From contig NC_051438.1 of NCBI RefSeq assembly GCF_001649575.2, forward strand, positions 25,109,522 to 25,173,521: a DNA stretch of 64,000 bases, written 5' to 3'. Positions 57,441 to 64,000 of the stretch are shown one piece after another; positions within the stretch are counted from its first letter, which is position 1; each line of letters starts with the position of its first letter. The DNA is from Kryptolebias marmoratus. Lineage: Eukaryota; Chordata; Actinopteri; Cyprinodontiformes; Rivulidae. The notes beneath the pieces are model-generated. The model ran no database searches, was not told the DNA's origin, and was given only the letters and a program-made list of their open reading frames with translations. The translations under genes were made by a program, and so were the position numbers.

Positions 57441-60400
57441 CAAGTTAGACAGCATGTACATCCTGTTTTTATGTACTAAAGTGCATTAAAGCAGAGTACC
57501 ATCGTCAGTTTAGTATTTTCACAATAGTGAGTGAATATTTGAAGAGACTAAATTCAAGTCTTCGTAAACATCTGTTCTTGAATTTGCTGTGGTGACCCAC
57601 AATTTTAAATAATTTCATACTTCTCTTTAAATTTTTAATCCAGAAGAGGTTTTAAAAATCCTGAGTATGTTCCTGATTGTCTGGCCACAAGTTATAGATC
57701 CAGCTCTACAATAAAAAAATGCACATTGACTCTTTTTGTTTGCCTTTAGAGACAGCACCTGCAATGCCATAGAATTATCTACATGCATGTGCACACTTTT
57801 AACAATCCATCAAACTGAGTATTGATGCAGTCTAGTTCATTTGGATTTACATTTTTGTAGGATACTCTGAATACAAAGTGAACTGGATCCTGTCATTTCT
57901 TTAAAGCTGGTTCATACTTTTCAGGTTCAAGGACTGTGCCGACTGTTGCATAGCTTCAAAAGATTTTAGCGGTGATGAAAGTGATAATCTGCTTTTGAGT
58001 CACTCCCTGCTGTGCATGTTTCTTGAACCGTACAAATGCTCCAATGAATCAAAAATTAGGATTCCTTTCCTTGTGACTGTCTGACAGTCTTCATGCTAAA
58101 GTATTTGACAAATGATTGAACTTTGCTTTTAAGACTAAGTGCATTGAGAGGACTAAACAAAACCAACAGCAGCCTGAAGATTCAATCAGTATTCCTGTCT
58201 CATGCTTGAACGCAGCAACATGCCGGTCTGTTCACTCCCTCACAATCCCACACCACCACGCAGATTGTTAGTATTCTTGTTTGCTAAAATCTGGTTTGCC
58301 CTGTATGTCACAGCTGTCATGTCTTCCTGTTATGTCTCCATGCTCATGTGGCACTTGGAGCAGCATTCAAACCAAAGGAAGAAAACACACAATGCAACTA
58401 GGCTAATATGGCTAATTTTACTGATTACCACAGGTGTCAATAAAAAAAAATATGTCTGCATATCAAAACATTTAAGAGCAGGACTTGAATCTTATTTTGT
58501 AAAAAAGAAACAGCTTGTAAATTTATCATTTCATCTTTCAACTGACACAGGGTGAATTTCAGATCACTGAGAATTCACACTTTGCATGGCGTCTTCATCT
58601 CACAGATTTATTTTCACCAATGGTATGCAGCTGTAGAGATTAAAAAAAAAAAACCTAGAGCACTTGTGTCAAAACTACAGTTTGAAAAATCAGAATAATT
58701 AGGACACCACAACCTCATTAAAGACTTAAACACACATTGTTTTCCTGCCTTTAGCAGCTACTAATTCTGTGACAGAGCTGAGTTCATAAAAAAAAAACTA
58801 GGTCAGGCAAACAAGTCTTCTATGATTTTTCAAATTTCAAATTCACCTCACCACTGGATAAAAAACATAAAAATCAAATTCACCTCACCAACTGAGGTAC
58901 TGTTAATCATACGCAGGCTTGCAGTGGAACAGTAGTTGATTATTATGGTCACTCTAACGTCACCTGCGAGGAAGTAGAGAAAACAAATGGATTTACTGTC
59001 ATGATTTTGAGATTTTATTTACCTCCTATTTTTTTAATTTGAAGTATTCTGCTTGCATACATATTTTTTTTATAATGTTCATGTTTACAGCATAGCAGCT
59101 GTAATAGTTTCAAGTCATTTATTTTTCAATGTAATCTCTTAAGCTGCAGAATGTCAACCAATAATTAGTGTGAAATTTACTAAGAATGGTGGTTAAAGTT
59201 AGTTTTTGACTGCTTTTGTGTTGTTAACAAAATTACACGTATTTGATTGTTTCAAACATTTTGTCCAGTAAATGAAAATCACCAAACAGATCAACTAAAA
59301 ACAGCATGATATTCCTACCTTCATATTATTTATTTTAGTGCATTTTCATATTAACTGCTATGTTCCTACAATGTCATATTCATTAAATTTCTGAAGAAAA
59401 CAACTTCAGAGCTGCAGCACTTGTAATAAACTTTGGTTATTTTGTCTTTATTTCTATGACCATTGGCTAGATCTTATTTATGTTTATGACTGTTCATCTT
59501 GTCTGTGCTCTTGTATCGTTGCTTTTGTTCATGCCCGTCTCTTATTTTGATTGTCAGCCCTTTGATCCCACCTTTTCTCATTAACATGATTTTAAATATA
59601 TTTGTCTTGATAAAGCATGTAGAAACTGAAGATATTCTATGACATCAGTGACCCCTCTTTCCATGTTTTGTATTTCAGTTTTGTTCAGCAGTATTTGATC
59701 ATTTCAATGCAAACCTTAATTATTTTCAAAACGCTTATTTTTTTCTGCCAACAGCTAAACAAATCGAGTGATTCTTTAATCCTTCATACCATTCATACTA
59801 TAACCATGTAGTTAATATTTTTATTCATATTGCATTCATATGGCAAATTCTGTATAATGATTAGATCTGAGAGTCCAATCTATAGTTTCACAGTTCAGTA
59901 TTTTACTTTGTACGATGCTTTGTTTTATTTGTGATATATGCTATTGTGAATTATCTAAAAAATACAAGAAAAAAACATTTTTTTTTCATTCTTTAAGTAG
60001 CATTCATACAAACTTTACTTTTATTTTCCCCAAGGAGTGAGAAGATTTATTCTCACATATTCTGCCAGTCAATCAGCCTGTGAGCATATTGTTATTTCCA
60101 GCAGTGGCCTGAGGCGAGACACACAAACCCAACTGGGAGCTGCCCAGTAAAGTTACAGTGGAGCAGTCGGAGGTTAATTATCTTGCTCAGAGAAAACACT
60201 GTAAAAGCTGTTGTAAGTAGATTGTGGTCAGTTTGTTCTCTTTAACGTCTTTAATGGCAATTATATATGTATGACTCTAAGACGGATATAAAGTTTTGAA
60301 CTAGTAGAGTCACAGATTTTAATGTAACCATGAAAAAGTCATCTGTGCTTCATTTCTATTATTTCCTTTCAGTTCATTTTCTGTTTAACATGAACTATTG

Positions 60401-62564
60401 AAGACTCTGTATCATTTGTAAATGTTTAGATAAGACAAAAAAAGAAAATGTTTATTTATTTGATATATCCATAGAATACATTATTTGATGGATCAAACAG
60501 ACTTTGTTCAAACTTCAAACATCCATTAGCATCTTCCAAGTTTTACAATGACTCAGGTTTTTTTATCAGATCGTTCATAATTGTTGTAGTGCACATACTT
60601 TCCCACATCCATTAGAAGTAATGGTGAGGTATATTGGATGGTGTGGAGCTCTTCCTCTCCCAAATGGTTTGAGTTTATTGTGAATGACCCACGGTGGTTC
60701 ATTTTCGCAGACTCAGGCATTAACATCTTATTACATTTTAAGATTATTGTCCAACACTGTTTTGCCAACACACCAGTCCATTTCCACTGACAGCAGGAAC
60801 ACACATTAAAAAGAAGATAGGAAGGGCTGTTAAATCTGCAGCAGTTGTAGCTTTAACAGAAGCTGATTCAGAAGTTGAGTGCTGTGTTTTTGTTTTTTTT
60901 TAATCAACAGAATCTTCTGAGTCAATGGTACACTAAAACATATTCTCATATTCTGCTATAACAAACTACATTAAAAAAATGGCACAATTAAAGCATTCAG
61001 AAATTGCATAGAAAGATTTAAAATGAATACAAATTAAAGATTCTTCAATTTTATTTTTGACTTTATTCTTATTCGGTTTAAAACTAAACAGGCAAATATG
61101 CCATAATGTAATGTAATAATGCAATGTTAAGCTAAAGAAAACCTCATAATTTATTTATTAGTTTAAATATTAACATTTTATTAAAGCATATCTAAACATG
61201 CTTAATTTCTTTTGGTTTGAGAAAGTTTGACCTGCAGGTCACCTGTCAAATTCACCTGAACAATAAAACTAAAAATTTACTGTAAATATAGGTAAATGAA
61301 AAACACACCATGGAGCTTTTTGTAAAACCTGAGCCCAAAGCAAGACTAAAAAGTGTACATATTACCATTTTTTTAAAGAGGAGCACAGTACAAATAACTT
61401 TTCAAGCCATGACTATATAGGCATCAATCTGGTGAAATGACAGATACAAAATAAACACAATTGTGACACATGTTGAAAAAATGACTTGTCACAGTTAAAG
61501 TTGATCTGGAAAGAGACATTTTAAAACTTTTACAGTTTTCATAATAAGTTTTATTCTGTAAGGTGTTCATTGGCCATGCTTTTCTATTCTATGGACAACA
61601 GAATGATGTCGACTATAACTTTTTTATCACCAAAGCAAGGCTGTTGTGACAGCAATATGTCTGTTGCACATTGTGAAGAAAATATATGAAATTGGGCTGT
61701 CAAAGTCAGTGAGGCAGAATGATGGCTGTGTGTTTCAAAGAGCAGCCTGTCCGACAGCCAATTTGTAACAGTAACTGTTAGAACATTGCCAGGGCTTTCT
61801 GTAAAGACAATATTTTTTGTAGAGCTGAAAATTTTCTCATAATTAGAATATTTATCTAGTCACATTGCTTATGTAATTTGTCACTGGGTACTTGAGTGTC
61901 AAAAATATATGGAATGATAAACTACACAAAAAAAGGTGAAATAGGCAGAAATTAAAAGATGACAAAAACAAGAAAAGGACAATAAATTAATTTGAAAATT
62001 AAAAAAACGTCATATAGGTAATATCTTGACTTGGCGCCTAAATATATTTCCCTCCTCTTTGTGTTTTCTAAGGTCTATCCACATGTTTTTAATTTTGTTT
62101 TGGTCAGAAGGTTGTACGTACCTCAGTATTAAATTTGCCTCTTGAGGTACATCATAGTGGATTCAAGATGGTTTTATGGTTTCTACAACCCTGCTGTGGA
62201 AAAAAAACTGCCTTTTCTTCAGCTGTTTACTGGCAGAATTTGTTGGTATTTAATTAAATCAATTTATCTGTCTGGCAGTGAAATGTTTCTTGTGTCACTG
62301 GCTCCAACCTAAGTCCAAAGCATCCAATTGGTGTTTAACAGAGTGAAGTTTGTCTTCATAAAAAGTTGAGCTCTTTCTCCAGACTCCAAGCTTTTTATTG
62401 CTCAATCAGTTTTGAAACAAATCCATAAAATGAACTGAATGAAAGGTATTGAGGGATTACCATTTGCTTGTTGAGTAATCTCAAAATCAGGGTAATTGGT
62501 GAGTGCAAACAGGCAAGCTGATTGGAAATTCAGAAGAGTTGAGGATAAGGTAGGCATGTTCCAA
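57441..62564. other. Non-genic AT-rich stretch
   Basis: No gene is seen. It includes a 117-codon plus-strand frame (58202-58555) with no recognised motif, a small hairpin at 60037-60056 (GTGAGAA/TTCTCAC), and non-repetitive parts around 60060-60220 and 61640-61780. Confidence 0.55.
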
Positions 62565-62845
62565 TCCACATTTTTGGTCATGAGGTATGGACCATGACTG
62601 ACAGCACAAAGGAGGAGCTCTGAGGGGAACTTGGAGCAGAGAAGGAGTCAGCTGAGATGGTTCGAGGCATGTCAAACTCCAGAGCAAACCAAGAACTCAC
62701 TGGAGTCATTATAAATGCTTTCTGGCTAAGGAATCTCATGGGACCCCAAATAGGAGCTGCAGAGTGTCGCTGAGGAGAGGAATGGCAGGGGTTTCCCTTG
62801 TGAACCTTTCCCTTCTCTCACCTTAATCTGGATAAACTGATAAAC
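62565..62845 (+). mobile_element. RTE/Rex3-type LINE 3' end
   Basis: From left to right it has TGGTCATGAGGTATGG, GGAGCAGAGAAGGAGTCAGCTGAGATGGTTCGAGGCATGT, then TCTCATGGGACCCCAAATAGGAGCTGCAGAGTGTCGCTGAGGAGAGG, then TCTGGATAAACTGATAAACATC. This is the order of the conserved 3' coding end of fish RTE-type LINEs (H-E-x-x-V-M-T / Q-L-R-W-F-G-H / L-G-V-P-x-E-E-L / V-A-E-E-R). Frames are broken. It runs straight into the tetranucleotide tail. Confidence 0.72.
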
Positions 62846-62937
62846 ATCTATCCATCCATCTATCCATCCATCCATCCATCTATCCATCCATCCATCCATC
62901 CATCCATCCATCCATCCATCGATGGAAGGATGGATGG
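62846..62937. repeat. (ATCC)n tail, ending in an inverted (GATG) stretch
   Basis: About 75 bp of ATCC/ATCT tetranucleotides, then at 62921 a switch to the complementary GATGGAAGGATGGATGG, so the right end can fold back. The frame across it (Asp-Gly-Trp-Met repeats) is an artefact. Confidence 0.93.
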
Positions 62938-64000
62938 CAACTGAGAAGATCCGAATACTCTCACCAGAATAAGAATTTGAGACCTCCAGCACAAATACAT
63001 GATAAAGAATAAACAAGAAATAGAATATTAATGACAAATTTGATATTGATTTGTTGTGTTTTTTTGTTTGTTTTTTCTACTCTAACATAAAGTCCACAAA
63101 TTAATTAATTAATGAACAGTCATGGATTATACTTTATTTTATTGTAAAACTACTTAAGGTAAATCACTGGTAGTTTATATTTATGAACAGGGATGACTCA
63201 TGTGTAATATTATCTTAATAAATGTATTAGTACAGTGCTGATTTAAAAATGATACACTTTTAATCAATTTATTTAACTTGAGCTTAGAAAATACACACTA
63301 AAGATTTATTTTTCACCAAGTCAAATATTACAACTTGAGGTTATAAATAAGACAGGAAGGTTTTAAACAACTTTCATTGATTAAACAAAGCAACTAAGAA
63401 GGCTATGCTTTATGACTGACTTCTTTTAAAGAAGTAAAATGAATAAACTTAGAGTATTAAAATCAATGATGTTTTGAACAATAATGCCAGTGCAACAACT
63501 AATCCATCAAGATGGAAAAAAATGGTGGATAATCTGCCCACAGACTGGGCAGGTTTTCGTCATTTAGTAAATTAACAAGGGCTAATTTTTTTAAAGCTGA
63601 ATACAACATGAGTGCAACAACCCATTTAGAAACCAATCATGTTATTTACATTTATAAATTGGGTCAACAGTTGTATTCACTGAGCTGGCAGGAAGTTGGT
63701 CTTGAAATTATTGTGTGAGTGTGCATGCTCATCAATATTATTACATTTCCATTGCTCCCTTTTGAAAATCAACTCATTATGTATTCTCAGGGTACCCTGA
63801 GGTATTACTCTAATCAACCCTAATAATTCATGTATAATTGCCTTCAGCTTCACTCAAAACAGTAAAAGGAGCCTTTCCTCACATCCGTACTGCAACCAAA
63901 ATCCATGGCACAACAATGAGCATGAAAGTAAGAACAGGAAGTGAGCTTGTATTTTCTCCTCAATTAACTGCCCAAGGTTGAGGATGCAGAAAATCCCATG
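62938..64000. other. Non-genic AT-rich stretch to the window end
   Basis: No gene or recognised repeat is seen. Confidence 0.6.

Noticed and set aside
58202..58555. 117-codon plus-strand frame, longest outside known repeats apart from overlapping frames near 53 kb
   Set aside because: No domain, no convincing start context and no exon signals. A frame of this length is expected by chance in 64 kb.
62726..63037. Minus-strand frame with Asp-Gly-Trp-Met repeats
   Set aside because: A translation of the (ATCC)n tail of an RTE-type LINE, not a repeat protein.
1..64000. CRISPR arrays, bacterial operons, phage or plasmid features
   Set aside because: No regularly spaced repeats with unique spacers and no dense gene arrangement. 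Composition and repeat families are those of a vertebrate nuclear genome.

Overview
The window looks like AT-rich, non-coding nuclear DNA from a ray-finned (probably percomorph teleost) fish. I infer this from the repeats: several fish-type LINE relics (an RLE-type LINE, L2-type LINEs, RTE/Rex3-type 3' ends), Tc1-like transposase relics, a hAT element with intact ends, tRNA-derived SINEs whose bodies I recognise from teleost genomes, and many (TA)n, (CA)n, (AAT)n and (ATCC)n microsatellites. It contains an 851-bp assembly gap (40478-41328) and one ambiguous base (19214). No window-scale host gene is visible. The open frames are short and read as chance frames, transposon debris or microsatellite translations. 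The window is therefore either intergenic or part of a very long intron.

Layout. 1-1785: an RLE-type LINE whose 5' half is on the minus strand and whose 3' end is on the plus strand, joined at a (TA)n tract. 1786-10900: mostly unique AT-rich DNA with two strong hairpins (3146-3200, 7922-7948), a 57-bp repeat fragment flanked by 13-bp direct repeats (3867-3949) and a probable interspersed repeat (about 7990-8460). 10930-12640: an RTE-type LINE remnant, then a Tc1-like relic and a fragment of a second DNA transposon. 14923-16895: trinucleotide array, two different tRNA-derived SINEs (one with clear target-site duplications), a Tc1-like transposase relic and a CA/TA tract. 19676-25060: two L2-type LINE relics. 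The larger one joins the esterase ORF1 directly to the RT YADD region through an internal deletion. 29595-30677: a 72-bp near-identical direct repeat.

33855-38615 holds two diverged copies of an unclassified repeat, a foldback repeat and two tRNA-like SINE relics. 40280-41593 is a hAT element with 15-bp terminal inverted repeats and a perfect 8-bp target-site duplication, interrupted by the gap. 46259-46872 holds a SINE head and a second foldback copy. 51812-52193 is a non-autonomous DNA transposon. 55340-57440 holds further SINE copies, and 62565-62937 is a second RTE-type 3' end with a (ATCC)n tail.

Nothing here works together as a pathway. The content is a record of transposon insertion, inversion and deletion. 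Some non-repetitive stretches (about 2780-3000, 5500-5960, 21125-21650, 27380-27700, 39590-39870, 50930-51070) have the texture of conserved non-coding sequence, but this cannot be tested from one sequence. I found no convincing new biological system. Repeat family names rest on remembered family consensus, not on a search.
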